Source: CAG-698 sp964385755 (GTDB lineage Bacteria > Bacillota_I > Bacilli_A > ML615J-28 > CAG-698). From it: DNA of 64,000 nt. Where the stretch lies: contig CAYLPZ010000009.1 of NCBI GenBank assembly GCA_964385755.1, positions 1 to 64,000 of the forward strand, read 5' to 3'. Below, piece after piece: positions 18,078 through 27,294 of the stretch (within the stretch, counting starts at the first letter, position 1; the number at the start of each line of letters is the position of its first letter). The notes under the pieces are model-generated. The model was given only the letters and a program-made list of their open reading frames with translations, was not told the origin of the DNA and did not search any database. The translations under genes were made by a program, and so were the position numbers.

Positions 18078-19205
18078 ATGGAAGAAAACAAAAAAAAGAA
18101 AAAAGTGGCAATCGGCTTAAGTGGTGGTGTAGACTCTGCTGTTGCGGTGATAATGCTGCAAAAAGAAGGTTATGATGTTGAAGGCATCTTCATGCGTAAC
18201 TGGGATTCACTTTTAAATAATGATGTATTAGGTAATCCACATACACTTGATAATGTTTGTCCACAAGAAGTAGATTATATGGATGCGGTAAAAGTTGCAG
18301 AGCAGTTAGGCATTAAGCTTCATCGCATTGACTTTGTTATGGAATATTGGGATAGGGTATTTACTTATTTTTTAGATGAATATAAGAATAATCGTACTCC
18401 AAATCCTGATATTTTATGTAATAGTGAGATTAAGTTTAAAGCATTCTTAGATAAGGCTATGGAAATGGGATATGACTATATTGCTATGGGTCATTACGCA
18501 AGAATAAGTCATGATCCATTAAAGATTTATAAAGGAGTAGATAGTAATAAAGACCAAACTTACTTTTTAAGTCAACTAAGCAAAGATCAGCTTAAGAAAG
18601 CCTTATTTCCAATTGGACATTTAGAGAAAAAAGAAGTACGTCAAATTGCCTTGGAGCATAATTTGGTAATTGCGAAAAAGAAAGACTCAACAGGAGTATG
18701 TTTTATTGGCGAACGAAACTTTAAACAGTTCTTAGAAAACTACCTCCCAGCAAATCCAGGAGATATGGAGACTTTAGAACATGAAGTTGTTGGAAGACAT
18801 GACGGGCTTATGTATTATACAATCGGCCAGCGCCATGGCCTTGGCCTAGGTGGAGAAGGAGATCCTTGGTTTGTTTTAGGAAAAGATGTAAAAAGAAATG
18901 TATTAATTGTTGGACGTGGTGAAAACAACCCATATCTATATTCTAATAGATGCATTGTTTCAAGAATAAACTGGCTAAAAGAAGACTTTGATAGGAAAGA
19001 TGCAATGGTTAAATTTAGATATCGAAGTAAAGATATTCCTTGCACAATTGTTAATTTACATGATGGCAGATTTGAAGTTTTATACCCATGTTTATTCAAA
19101 GCAGTAACACCAGGTCAAGCTGCTGTCTTTTATGATGGTGATGAAATGATAGGTGGTTCAACTATAGATGAAGTATATATGAATAATGATAGAAGAATGG
19201 TTTAA
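18078..19205 (+). CDS. mnmA: tRNA-specific 2-thiouridylase MnmA
   Basis: The 375-residue protein has the PP-loop S-G-G-V-D-S at residues 15-20, the first catalytic cysteine in N-P-D-I-L-C-N-S-E-I-K-F, and the second in S-T-G-V-C-F-I-G-E-R. It activates U34 of tRNAs for Lys, Glu and Gln with ATP and inserts sulfur delivered by a cysteine desulfurase. The N-terminus has an unusual run of lysines (residues 5-9). mnmA followed by recD2 matches the Bacillus trmU-yrrB-yrrC order without the TPR gene yrrB. The start has AAGGA 9 bases upstream. Confidence 0.97.
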   Translation: MEENKKKKKVAIGLSGGVDSAVAVIMLQKEGYDVEGIFMRNWDSLLNNDVLGNPHTLDNVCPQEVDYMDAVKVAEQLGIKLHRIDFVMEYWDRVFTYFLDEYKNNRTPNPDILCNSEIKFKAFLDKAMEMGYDYIAMGHYARISHDPLKIYKGVDSNKDQTYFLSQLSKDQLKKALFPIGHLEKKEVRQIALEHNLVIAKKKDSTGVCFIGERNFKQFLENYLPANPGDMETLEHEVVGRHDGLMYYTIGQRHGLGLGGEGDPWFVLGKDVKRNVLIVGRGENNPYLYSNRCIVSRINWLKEDFDRKDAMVKFRYRSKDIPCTIVNLHDGRFEVLYPCLFKAVTPGQAAVFYDGDEMIGGSTIDEVYMNNDRRMV

Positions 19206-19221
19206 GAAGGAATTATAAATT

Positions 19222-21465
19222 ATGGAAATAATTTCAGGAAAGATAGTGAAAATTCTATTCAAAAATGAAGAAAATGGATATGCCGCTATTAAAATAAAAA
19301 TAAAAGAAGAAAATAACCACAAACAGTCTACTAAATATGAGGAATATATAGATGACAGCATTACAGTAACTGGATACTTTAGTACTTTTCCAACTGAAGG
19401 AGAAGACATTGAAGTTAAAGGTGAGTATGTTTTAACAAAATATGGTTATCAAATTAATGCTAAAGAAATAAAAATCTTAAAAAAAGAAACAAAAGAAGCG
19501 GTTGTAAACTATCTTTCTAGTGACCTCTTTGTTGGAATTGGTAAAAGATTAGCTACTAAAATTTATAAAGAACTTGGTAAAAACTGTTTAGAACTGATAA
19601 AAAAAGATCCAAAAGTTTTAGATGATATCGATGGTTTATCAAATATCCAAAAAGATACAATTGTTAATACTCTTGAAGAAAACAGCAAGAAAGAAAAAAA
19701 CATATTATGTTTTCTAAACATGGGACTAACAATGAAGATGGCAAGGAAAATTGTCTCAACGCTTTCAAGAAAAGAAATTGAAGAAGTAAAAGAAAATCCT
19801 TACTTACTAATTGATTTAGTTGATGGTTTTGGTTTTATCAAAGCAGACAAGATTGCCTTAGAAAATAATATGCCTACAAATGATGTAAGGCGTATAAGAG
19901 CATGTGTATTTTATTTTATAAGAAAAGTTACTTCAGAAACTGGTAATACATATGTTCCTAAAGATTATTTAATAGAAAGAGTATTAAATGAATTATATAG
20001 AGAAAACACCGATGTTAATTTAAGTGAGATAGAAGAAGTTATTGATTATCTAAAACTAAATGGTAAAATAATTATAGAAGATGATAATATTTATGAATTT
20101 TTATTATATAGTCAAGAGGGAAATCTAGCAACTAATATAGCATGTAGAATAAATTACAAAGCAAAAAAAGTAAGTAAAAATAAAATTAATAAAGCTTTTG
20201 AAGAAATCATCAAAGAAACAAACATTGAATATAGCAAGTTACAAGAAGAAGCAATAAAAACATGTTTTTCTGAAAACATTATGATTATTACAGGTGGTCC
20301 TGGAACAGGTAAAACAACAATTGTAAATGGGATAGTTTGCCTTTATGAAAAACTAAATAAAACTCTTAATGGAGTATCACTACTTGCGCCAACTGGTAGA
20401 GCTGGTAAAAGATTAAAGGAAGTAACAGGACTAAATGCACAAACAATCCACCGCTTTTTAGGTTATGATGGAAATGCTTTTAGATATGATGAAAGTAATA
20501 AAGCGGAAAGTAAATTTGTAATTATTGATGAAATGAGTATGGTTGATACTGCCTTAGCTTGTCAGCTTTTTCAAGCACTACCACTTTCCACTAAAATTTT
20601 AATTGTTGGTGATGTTGATCAAATTCCATCTGTTTCACCAGGAAAAGTATTAAGAGATTTAATTGAATGTGAAAAAATCAAAGTTGTTGCTTTAAAAGAT
20701 ATTTATAGACAGAAAAAAGAGTCATCAATTATTCGTTTTGCGCACAGCATAAACAAGGGAATAATTCCTGATGATATCACACAAAAACAAAATGATCGCT
20801 CTTTTATATATATGCAAAATGAAACTGATATCCTAAATGCTATCGTAGAAATTGTAAAACAAGCAATTGACAAAAACATGAGTTTAGAAAAAGATATTCA
20901 GATATTAGCTCCAATGTATAAGGGAATACTAGGTATTGATTCAATAAATAATATCATTCAAGAAAAATGTAATGGAAACGAAAAAGAACAGCTAAAATTA
21001 GGTAACAATGTTTTCAAAAAACATGATAAAGTTATTCAACTTGTTAACCGTGCTGAAGATGATATTATGAATGGAGATATTGGTGTAATTGATTCATTTG
21101 AGTATGAAAATAATAGTATAGTCGGAATCAATGTATTATTTGATAACAAATATATTAGCTATAACCAAGAAACATATGATCAAATTAAACTTGCTTATGC
21201 AATATCAATTCACAAGTCACAAGGAAGTGAATTCTATTTCACAATTTTACCATTTTCAAAAAGTTATCACATCATGTTACAAAAACCACTTTACTATACA
21301 GCAATTACAAGGAGTAAAGAATTTTTGGTAATGATTGGTGATTATGAAGCACTAAAAATAGCATGTAAAAATAATGGTTACACTAGAAACACCAAACTAA
21401 AAGAGAAAATTATAGAAGCATGCGACCAAAAGCAAATAGATTATAAAGAATTTGAAAATAAATAG
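19222..21465 (+). CDS. recD2: RecD2 family SF1B DNA helicase
   Basis: The 747-residue protein has the RecD2 N-terminal OB-like strand set (S-G-K-I-V-K-I-L-F), helix-hairpin-helix segments (about 80-200), Walker A G-G-P-G-T-G-K-T-T near residue 357, Walker B I-I-D-E-M-S near 433, and the C-terminal UvrD-like motif A-I-S-I-H-K-S-Q-G-S-E near 660. RecD2 is the RecBC-independent 5'-to-3' helicase of Gram-positives, acting in replication-fork and mismatch maintenance. It is the last gene of the walJ operon; about 80 bases separate it from the next small gene. Confidence 0.95.
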   Translation: MEIISGKIVKILFKNEENGYAAIKIKIKEENNHKQSTKYEEYIDDSITVTGYFSTFPTEGEDIEVKGEYVLTKYGYQINAKEIKILKKETKEAVVNYLSSDLFVGIGKRLATKIYKELGKNCLELIKKDPKVLDDIDGLSNIQKDTIVNTLEENSKKEKNILCFLNMGLTMKMARKIVSTLSRKEIEEVKENPYLLIDLVDGFGFIKADKIALENNMPTNDVRRIRACVFYFIRKVTSETGNTYVPKDYLIERVLNELYRENTDVNLSEIEEVIDYLKLNGKIIIEDDNIYEFLLYSQEGNLATNIACRINYKAKKVSKNKINKAFEEIIKETNIEYSKLQEEAIKTCFSENIMIITGGPGTGKTTIVNGIVCLYEKLNKTLNGVSLLAPTGRAGKRLKEVTGLNAQTIHRFLGYDGNAFRYDESNKAESKFVIIDEMSMVDTALACQLFQALPLSTKILIVGDVDQIPSVSPGKVLRDLIECEKIKVVALKDIYRQKKESSIIRFAHSINKGIIPDDITQKQNDRSFIYMQNETDILNAIVEIVKQAIDKNMSLEKDIQILAPMYKGILGIDSINNIIQEKCNGNEKEQLKLGNNVFKKHDKVIQLVNRAEDDIMNGDIGVIDSFEYENNSIVGINVLFDNKYISYNQETYDQIKLAYAISIHKSQGSEFYFTILPFSKSYHIMLQKPLYYTAITRSKEFLVMIGDYEALKIACKNNGYTRNTKLKEKIIEACDQKQIDYKEFENK

Positions 21466-21547
21466 AAAAAATTGACTTATTTGTAGTTATTAATGAATAA
21501 AATATCATTTTTTAGGGCATAATAATAACAAATAAGGTGGTGAAAAA

Positions 21548-21697
21548 ATGAAAAAAGCATTAGCTTGTATTATGATTTGTGCCACTTGTGGAGTTGTTAT
21601 TCTAATGAAGAATAAAAAATGTTGTTTACACAAGCAAATAAAACAAATGAAAAAGAGCGGAATGAATGTAATAAACAAAGTTAAAGCAATATTTTAA
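21548..21697 (+). CDS. 49-residue single-span membrane protein
   Basis: A small gene with a strong ribosome site (AGGTGGTGA, 7 bases before ATG) and its own terminator. The product has M-K-K, a hydrophobic helix at about residues 4-20 with three cysteines in it, then a strongly basic tail with a Cys pair (K-K-C-C) at residues 25-26. I do not recognise it. The tight fit between ribosome site and terminator, and the hydrophobic/basic pattern, argue that it is real. It lies between recD2 and comEA. Confidence 0.6.
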   Translation: MKKALACIMICATCGVVILMKNKKCCLHKQIKQMKKSGMNVINKVKAIF

Positions 21698-21720
21698 TAA
21701 AAATACATTATCCTATTATA

Positions 21721-21758
21721 AAACTCACTTTTGGAAATAAAGTGAGTTTTTATTTTTA
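21721..21758 (+). terminator. Terminator after the 49-residue gene
   Basis: AAACTCACTTT (21721-21731), a 7-base loop, AAAGTGAGTTT (21739-21749), then TTATTTTT. Confidence 0.9.
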
Positions 21759-21800
21759 AAAAAACTAAAAATAATTAATATATTAGTAGGAGGATAAAAA

Positions 21801-22364
21801 ATGAATAGTGAAAAATTTAATCAGTTAAAAAACTTTATTATTTCTAAAAAGAAAATGTTAATTATTATTGGGTTTTCATTATTACTTTTAGTTAGTGTTA
21901 CTAGTAAATTATCTTCAAAAACAGCTGATGAAGTTACTTTTAAAAGCGATGCTATAATAAATAATGTAATTAATGAAAATGTTTGTGTTAAGATCATTGG
22001 AGCAGTAAATAAACCTGGGGTGTATGAGGTAAGGAATACATCGATAGTGTTAGATGTGATTCGTTTAGCAGGTGGAATAACCAAAAATGGAACATTAAAA
22101 GGAGTAAATACTGCTAAAAAGGTAGAAGAAGGAATGCTTATTAATATTATCGAAGAAGAAAAAGTTGATAGAATATCATTAAATAATGCCACAGATGAAG
22201 AATTAGAATTATTCTTTACAAATAACTTAAACAGCACAAAAGCAAAACAATTTATTAAATATCGAAAAGAGAACGGTTCAATTACAACACTTGATGAAGT
22301 TAAAACTGTTTTATCATTAAAAGAAAGTGATTATAACAAGATTAAAGAACTCATCACTTTATAA
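21801..22364 (+). CDS. comEA: Competence protein ComEA
   Basis: The 187-residue protein has a short cytoplasmic tail, one membrane helix (about 19-37), a SLBB domain (V-K-I-I-G-A-V-N-K-P-G-V-Y, about 62-110) and a C-terminal helix-hairpin-helix region (S-L-N-N-A-T-D-E-E-L, about 125-187). ComEA is the membrane-bound DNA receptor of transformation. The second half of the HhH region is divergent: the usual glycine-rich hairpins are replaced by N-N-L-N-S-T and L-S-L-K-E-S. AGGAGG lies 8 bases before the start. comEC overlaps its 3' end; comEB is absent. Confidence 0.88.
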   Translation: MNSEKFNQLKNFIISKKKMLIIIGFSLLLLVSVTSKLSSKTADEVTFKSDAIINNVINENVCVKIIGAVNKPGVYEVRNTSIVLDVIRLAGGITKNGTLKGVNTAKKVEEGMLINIIEEEKVDRISLNNATDEELELFFTNNLNSTKAKQFIKYRKENGSITTLDEVKTVLSLKESDYNKIKELITL

Positions 22365-24462
22365 TGAACTAATTAATAATTTTCAAATACTATTATTTGC
22401 TTTAATCATTATTCTATTATCATTTAATTTTTATCCTTTATTTATTTTTTTATGTTTTTACCTTCTTTATATGAAAAGGAAAAAAAAGCAAATATTTATA
22501 GTGATGATAATTATGTTAGTTATTGTTACTTTGTTATTTATTGTGAATAAACTAATTTATTCTTATCAAAGCATATCTAGTTTTTCTGGCTTTGTAATTG
22601 ATATTGAAGAAAAAGAGTACTCAACTAGATATTTAGTAAGAAGACTTTTTACTAAAGTATATGTTGATAGTACAAATAAAAGTGATATAAAAATTGGAGA
22701 TTTTATCAAAGTAAATGGTACTTTAGCTTATGTAGATGGTATTCATAATGAATATGAGTTTAATTATAACAATTATTTAGAAGCAAAGCATATTATATCA
22801 ATTATTAAAGTTAATGATTTAAGTCAAATTGAAAAAAATAGTTTTATTAACCCCCTCTACATTAAAAGATATATCTATGAATATATAGATATATCTTTTA
22901 ATAAGAAAAGTAAATCATATATTTTATCATTAATATTTGCTAATTCTACTCTTCTAGAAGAAAATATTAAAGATGCAATTAGTATTAATGGCATCTCTCA
23001 TCTTTTCGCAATCTCAGGGCTTCATGTTACTTTAATAATTACATTTCTAGAAAAGTATTTAGAAAGGTTTAAGAAAAAAGATAAGATAATTATATCTATT
23101 TTAATAGGGTATATGTTTTTAACAAGTTTTTGTGTAAGCGTTGCTAGAAGTGTTATAATGTATATTTTAAAAGTCGTAAACGAGAAAAAGAGACTTCATT
23201 TATCTAAAATAGATCAGTTCACTATAGTTTTTATTTTTTTCATTATTATTAATCCATTAGTTATATATAGTATTAGTTTTATTTTAAGTTTTCTTGCTTC
23301 ATTTGTTTTAATTACTACTACAAATTTGCTTGAAAAAATTAAAATATTTAAAATTGATAAACTTAATAATATACTGAAAAGCATGGTGACAATTGTTATA
23401 TTACAAATAATGTCACTACCGATAATTTGTAATATGAATAGCGGTATCTCCCTTTTAACAATTCTTACAAATATCATCTTTATTCCCTTTGTAACTAAAA
23501 TATTATTACCTTTTACTTTTATTTGTTTCTTTTTACCGTTTTTTGATGTAATATACACGCAAGTTATTAATATATTCGAGAAAATGAATTTATCAATTAC
23601 AAATATCAATATAGTATTACAAGTTCCTTCCTTTGCAATGATTGAAGCTTTAATATATTATTTCATAATAATAATTTTTTTATTTAATAGAAAGAAAAAA
23701 TATATATATTTTTACATAATATTTTTACTATTGTTTGTAAACAAAACAAAAATAAATTTAATTGGAAAAATGAGTTTTCTAGATCTTAATCAAGGGGAAA
23801 GTACTGTAATTGATTTACCTTTTAATAATGGAATAATAGTAATTGATACAGGTGATGGTGCACGTAATGAAGTAACAAATTACTTAAAAGCAAGTGGTGT
23901 AAGGAAGATAAACTATTTAATTATTACTCATAGTGACAAAGATCATAATGGTGAAGTTAAAAAAATTATTAATAATTTTGTGGTTGAAAATGTGATTAAA
24001 AGTATTTATGATGATGAAATATATACAGAAAAAGATATTAAAGTAAAAAACGGTGATATTATTAAGTGTAAAAATGTATCTTTTGAAGTGATAAGTCCAA
24101 AAGAAAGAAGTGACAACACAAATGATAATAGTATAGTACTTTATGTGAAAATAGGTAATAAAGGTTATTTATTTACTGGTGATGCATCATCGAAAATAGA
24201 AGAAACACTAGAAATAAAAGAAAAGATTGATGTAATTAAAATAGCTCATCACGGTTCTAAATCTTCAACGAGTGAAGAGTTTATAAGAAAAATAAAACCA
24301 ACTTATGCTATTATAATGGCAGGAAGGAGAAAAGTCTATAATTTTCCTAGTAAGGAAGTTATAAAGCGTCTAAAAAATGTTAAGGTCTATCGTACTGATG
24401 TTAATAATCAAATAAATATTTATTTTTCTAATCATTTTTTTAGGATAAGTGGTATAAATTAA
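22327..24462 (+). CDS. comEC: DNA internalisation channel ComEC/Rec2
   Basis: The 711-residue protein has several N-terminal membrane helices, an OB-like insert, the competence domain with H-L-F-A-I-S-G-L-H-V near residue 224, more helices, and a C-terminal metallo-beta-lactamase domain starting L-D-L-N-Q-G-E-S near 484, with H-S-D-K-D-H and A-H-H-G-S. It forms the channel for single-stranded DNA uptake. The proposed GTG start overlaps comEA by 38 bases, with no good ribosome site; translation may be coupled, or begin at a non-standard codon just after the comEA stop. Confidence 0.9.
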   Translation: MIITRLKNSSLYNELINNFQILLFALIIILLSFNFYPLFIFLCFYLLYMKRKKKQIFIVMIIMLVIVTLLFIVNKLIYSYQSISSFSGFVIDIEEKEYSTRYLVRRLFTKVYVDSTNKSDIKIGDFIKVNGTLAYVDGIHNEYEFNYNNYLEAKHIISIIKVNDLSQIEKNSFINPLYIKRYIYEYIDISFNKKSKSYILSLIFANSTLLEENIKDAISINGISHLFAISGLHVTLIITFLEKYLERFKKKDKIIISILIGYMFLTSFCVSVARSVIMYILKVVNEKKRLHLSKIDQFTIVFIFFIIINPLVIYSISFILSFLASFVLITTTNLLEKIKIFKIDKLNNILKSMVTIVILQIMSLPIICNMNSGISLLTILTNIIFIPFVTKILLPFTFICFFLPFFDVIYTQVINIFEKMNLSITNINIVLQVPSFAMIEALIYYFIIIIFLFNRKKKYIYFYIIFLLLFVNKTKINLIGKMSFLDLNQGESTVIDLPFNNGIIVIDTGDGARNEVTNYLKASGVRKINYLIITHSDKDHNGEVKKIINNFVVENVIKSIYDDEIYTEKDIKVKNGDIIKCKNVSFEVISPKERSDNTNDNSIVLYVKIGNKGYLFTGDASSKIEETLEIKEKIDVIKIAHHGSKSSTSEEFIRKIKPTYAIIMAGRRKVYNFPSKEVIKRLKNVKVYRTDVNNQINIYFSNHFFRISGIN

Positions 24463-24531
24463 ATAAAATTTCATATAATAAAAAGGAACATAGATAATAT
24501 CATAAAAGGTTTATCTATGCGTATATAGATT

Positions 24532-24566
24532 AGTGCAAGTTTTTTTACTTGCACTTTTTGTTTTTC
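24532..24566 (+). terminator. Terminator between comEC and holA
   Basis: AGTGCAAGT (24532-24540), a T6 loop, ACTTGCACT (24547-24555), then TTTTTGTTTTT. Confidence 0.85.
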
Positions 24567-24577
24567 ACAATCTATGA

Positions 24578-24583
24578 TATAAT
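24578..24583 (+). promoter_or_regulatory. Extended -10 of the holA promoter
   Basis: TATAAT preceded by TGA (24575-24577). No clear -35 is seen; the expected position overlaps the terminator tail. The start point would fall near the ribosome site, implying a very short leader. Confidence 0.5.
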
Positions 24584-24600
24584 AGACATAGGTGATTAAC

Positions 24601-25569
24601 ATGAATAGTATAAATAATAGAAAAAATAAAATATATTTATATTGTGGTGATGAGAAATATTTGACTTCATCTAAAATTGAAAGAGTAATCAAAGAAAGTA
24701 ATGCGACAGAAATAAACACTATTACATATGATCTTTTGGAAGATTCAATAGATAGTGCTATTTACGATGCTCTCTCTCCAGCATTTTTAGGTGATAACAA
24801 AGTGGTTATTTTATTAAATCCATTATTTTTAGAAAATGAAAAAGGATATGATTTAAAAGCTTTATATAACTATTTAAAAGCTCCTGTTGAAGGAACTTAT
24901 TTAATTATTAATGCTGTGGGAATTAAGATTAATGAAAAGCAGCAAATATATAAAGAACTTGAAAAAAAGGCAAATATTATTACAACTAATGGAATAAGTA
25001 AAGTTGAATATATGGGATGGCTTGAGCGTGAATGTGAATGTAATAATTTGAAAATTCAAAAGAGTGCTATTGAATATATGTATAATACATATGGAACAGA
25101 TTTAATTGCTTCTAAAAATGAAATTGATAAGATTATTGCATATTGCAATTATGAAGGAGTGATTACTGAAGAATTAGTAAGATCACTTGTATTTAAAGAG
25201 AGCAGTAATGCTATTTACACTTTAATAAATGCTATTTTTGATGGTAATAAGAAAAAGGCAATTGAAATATATTTAGAAATCAGTAGTTATGAAAAAGATA
25301 CGATGTTACTAGTAAATAGATTATCAAAAGCTTTTAAAGATATTATGATGGTTAAAACAATGGTGGAAGAAAACTACTCACAAGATCAAATTGCTAAAGA
25401 ATTAAAGATCACATCTGGCAGGGCTTATTATTTAATTAAAGATGCTAGTAAGTTTAAAACAGAAAGACTTAAGGAAATAATTCATAAACTAACTGAAATG
25501 GATTATAAAATAAAAACAGGTAAAATTATTAATAAACTTGGCTTTGAAGAATTCTTATATGGAATATAA
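24601..25569 (+). CDS. holA: DNA polymerase III delta subunit
   Basis: The 322-residue protein matches Gram-positive HolA/YqeN in length and pattern: K-I-Y-L-Y-C-G-D-E-K-Y-L near the N-terminus, a degenerate AAA+ fold, and a C-terminal helical collar domain with the typical L-G-F-E-E-F-L end. It opens the sliding clamp in the clamp-loader complex. The ATG at 24601 is preferred to GTG 24592 because AGGTGA (24590-24595) precedes it. comEC-holA-rpsT(reverse)-gpr is the Bacillus order. Confidence 0.93.
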   Translation: MNSINNRKNKIYLYCGDEKYLTSSKIERVIKESNATEINTITYDLLEDSIDSAIYDALSPAFLGDNKVVILLNPLFLENEKGYDLKALYNYLKAPVEGTYLIINAVGIKINEKQQIYKELEKKANIITTNGISKVEYMGWLERECECNNLKIQKSAIEYMYNTYGTDLIASKNEIDKIIAYCNYEGVITEELVRSLVFKESSNAIYTLINAIFDGNKKKAIEIYLEISSYEKDTMLLVNRLSKAFKDIMMVKTMVEENYSQDQIAKELKITSGRAYYLIKDASKFKTERLKEIIHKLTEMDYKIKTGKIINKLGFEEFLYGI

Positions 25570-25599
25570 AAAAACATCTGGATCACAGATGTTTTTTTT
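25570..25599. terminator. Bidirectional terminator between holA and rpsT
   Basis: ACATCTG (25574-25580), a 5-base loop, CAGATGT (25586-25592), flanked by A-run and T-run. It serves two convergent genes. Confidence 0.88.
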
Positions 25600-25861
25600 A
25601 TGCTAATGTATTAACAAGTAAAGATAAACGAGATTTATTACGAGCTACCAAGTTCTTATGGAATAATCCTCTTGCTAAACCTTTATCTAATTTCTTAGCT
25701 GCATAATTGTAAGCAGTAATAGCTTGTTCTTTGTTTCCTTCAGAAACAGCTTTTTCAACAGCTTTAATTGCAGTTTTTACAGAAGATTTAAATGAAGCGT
25801 TTGCTAATCTTTTCTTTTCACTTGTTTTAATACGTTTCACTTGTTGTTTAATGTTTGCCAT
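25598..25861 (-). CDS. rpsT: 30S ribosomal protein S20
   Basis: The 87-residue basic protein begins M-A-N-I-K-Q-Q-V-K-R and has the S20 helical pattern with A-A-K-K-L-D-K-G and K-N-L-V-A-R-N-K-S-R-L near the C-terminus. S20 is a primary binder of 16S rRNA. The ATG at 25861 follows AGGAGG (25875-25870) and gives the normal S20 length; an upstream in-frame extension has no support. It is encoded opposite to its neighbours, as in Bacillus. Confidence 0.97.
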   Translation of the reverse strand: MANIKQQVKRIKTSEKKRLANASFKSSVKTAIKAVEKAVSEGNKEQAITAYNYAAKKLDKGLARGLFHKNLVARNKSRLSLLVNTLA

Positions 25862-26021
25862 TATTATATCCTCCTGAACATTGAAAACATACATGCTTAT
25901 TATACTAAAAAAATAGTGAAAAAGCAAGAAGTTTTTTAATTATTAAAAACCATGGCAAAAATAGCTTAGATATTTGTATAAACTAATTAATGATGGATAC
26001 AATAAAAGAAGAGGTGATTAT

Positions 26022-26993
26022 ATGGTCAAAGAAGATAATAATAATTTTGATAAATATAAAATTAGAACAGATCTTGCTGTAGAAGATAGCATAAAAGCTA
26101 AGAAAATGAAAATAGAAAATATTAATGGAATTGAAGTTAGTAAAATAGTAATAACAGAAGAAGAAGCAAAAAATATTGATAAGAAACCAGGTGTATATTA
26201 TACAATTGACACAAGAGCGATTCAAACACATGATAATGATGATCTAGAAAAGTGTGAAAATGTATTAGCCGCGGTTATTAAAAGTATAATGAAACTTGAA
26301 AAAATAAATAGTAAAAAAAGTGGGTTAATTGTTGGTTTAGGGAATATTAATGTTACACCTGATTCGCTTGGTCCTTTAGTTGTAGATAATGTTATTGTAA
26401 CAAGACATCTTTTTCTTTTAAATCCTCAAAAAGTTTCGAAAGGGGTTAGTGAAATAAGTGCTATTGCGCCTGGTGTAATGGGAACAACAGGTATTGAAAC
26501 TTATGACATTATTGAAGCAATTATCAAGAAAGTAGATATCGACTATATGATTGTTGTAGATGCTTTAGCTTCAAGAGCAATAGAGAGAGTAAATAAGACA
26601 ATTCAGGTAACAAATACAGGAATAAAACCAGGAAGTGGTGTTGGAAATAAACGAAAAGAAATAAGTAAAGAAGCAATGGGAATACCAGTTATTGCTATAG
26701 GTGTTCCTACTGTTGTTGATGCAGTTACAATAACTAGCGATACGATTGATTTAATTACTAATTATTTTGAAAAAGTTGCAAATGAAGAAGTTGCGAAAGA
26801 ATTAATTGGCCATGTTGGCATTTTAAGTGAAGAAAATAAACGAAAACTAATTGATGAAATTCTTACTCCTACAGGCTTTAATATGATGGTAACACCAAAA
26901 GAAGTTGATTTAGACGTTTCTGATTTAACACAAGTAATTAGTAGAGCAATAGATAAAGCAGTACACCCAATAATAACTCAAAATGAAGTCTAA
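26022..26993 (+). CDS. gpr: Germination protease GPR
   Basis: The 323-residue protein opens with I-R-T-D-L-A-V-E, the segment containing the autoprocessing site in Bacillus GPR, and has V-G-L-G-N-x-x-V-T-P-D-S-L-G-P, the T-R-H-L block, A-P-G-V-M-G-T-T-G-I-E-T, D-A-L-A-S-R and N-T-G-I-x-P-G-S-G-V-G-N-x-R, all hallmarks of the family. GPR degrades small acid-soluble spore proteins at germination, so this organism should form spores. The ATG at 26022 follows AGGTGA; the upstream TTG extension is unlikely. A small exported-protein gene overlaps its 3' end. Confidence 0.95.
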   Translation: MVKEDNNNFDKYKIRTDLAVEDSIKAKKMKIENINGIEVSKIVITEEEAKNIDKKPGVYYTIDTRAIQTHDNDDLEKCENVLAAVIKSIMKLEKINSKKSGLIVGLGNINVTPDSLGPLVVDNVIVTRHLFLLNPQKVSKGVSEISAIAPGVMGTTGIETYDIIEAIIKKVDIDYMIVVDALASRAIERVNKTIQVTNTGIKPGSGVGNKRKEISKEAMGIPVIAIGVPTVVDAVTITSDTIDLITNYFEKVANEEVAKELIGHVGILSEENKRKLIDEILTPTGFNMMVTPKEVDLDVSDLTQVISRAIDKAVHPIITQNEV

Positions 26994-27201
26994 AATTGCA
27001 TTAATTATTATTTGTTTCTTTATTGGTTATCAAGCTAATAAAACAAATAGCAAAAAAGTAACAAATGAAGAATTAAAGAATTTTGAATATGTGTTAACAA
27101 AAGAAAATGATATAAAAACGATTAAAGCTGGGAAAATCAATACATTAGGGATAAAAGTAGAAAAGTTAGTTGATAGAATAATAGGAAAATTTTTAGGGTA
27201 A
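26983..27201 (+). CDS. Small exported protein of unknown function overlapping gpr
   Basis: The 72-residue product has an N-terminal hydrophobic helix (residues 4-15, I-A-L-I-I-I-C-F-F-I-G) and a lysine-rich soluble tail. Its ATG overlaps the last 11 bases of gpr, and a terminator follows directly, so it is co-transcribed with gpr. In Bacillus the next gene is spoIIP; this product is far too short and shows no amidase motif. I do not recognise it; a spore-stage role is inferred only from its position. Confidence 0.6.
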   Translation: MKSKIALIIICFFIGYQANKTNSKKVTNEELKNFEYVLTKENDIKTIKAGKINTLGIKVEKLVDRIIGKFLG

Positions 27202-27202
27202 G

Positions 27203-27234
27203 TCTTAAGTATATATTTTACTTAAGATTTTTTT
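27203..27234 (+). terminator. Terminator of the gpr operon
   Basis: TCTTAAGT (27203-27210), a 9-base loop, ACTTAAGA (27220-27227), then seven T. Confidence 0.85.
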
Positions 27235-27242
27235 AATAATAA

Positions 27243-27271
27243 TTGAGAAAGGTAGTAAAAAGTTGTATAAT
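27243..27271 (+). promoter_or_regulatory. Promoter of the flavoprotein gene
   Basis: TTGAGA (27243-27248), 17 bases, TATAAT (27266-27271), 23 bases before the start codon. Confidence 0.8.
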
Positions 27272-27294
27272 AATATAAATAAAGGAGAATCTTT

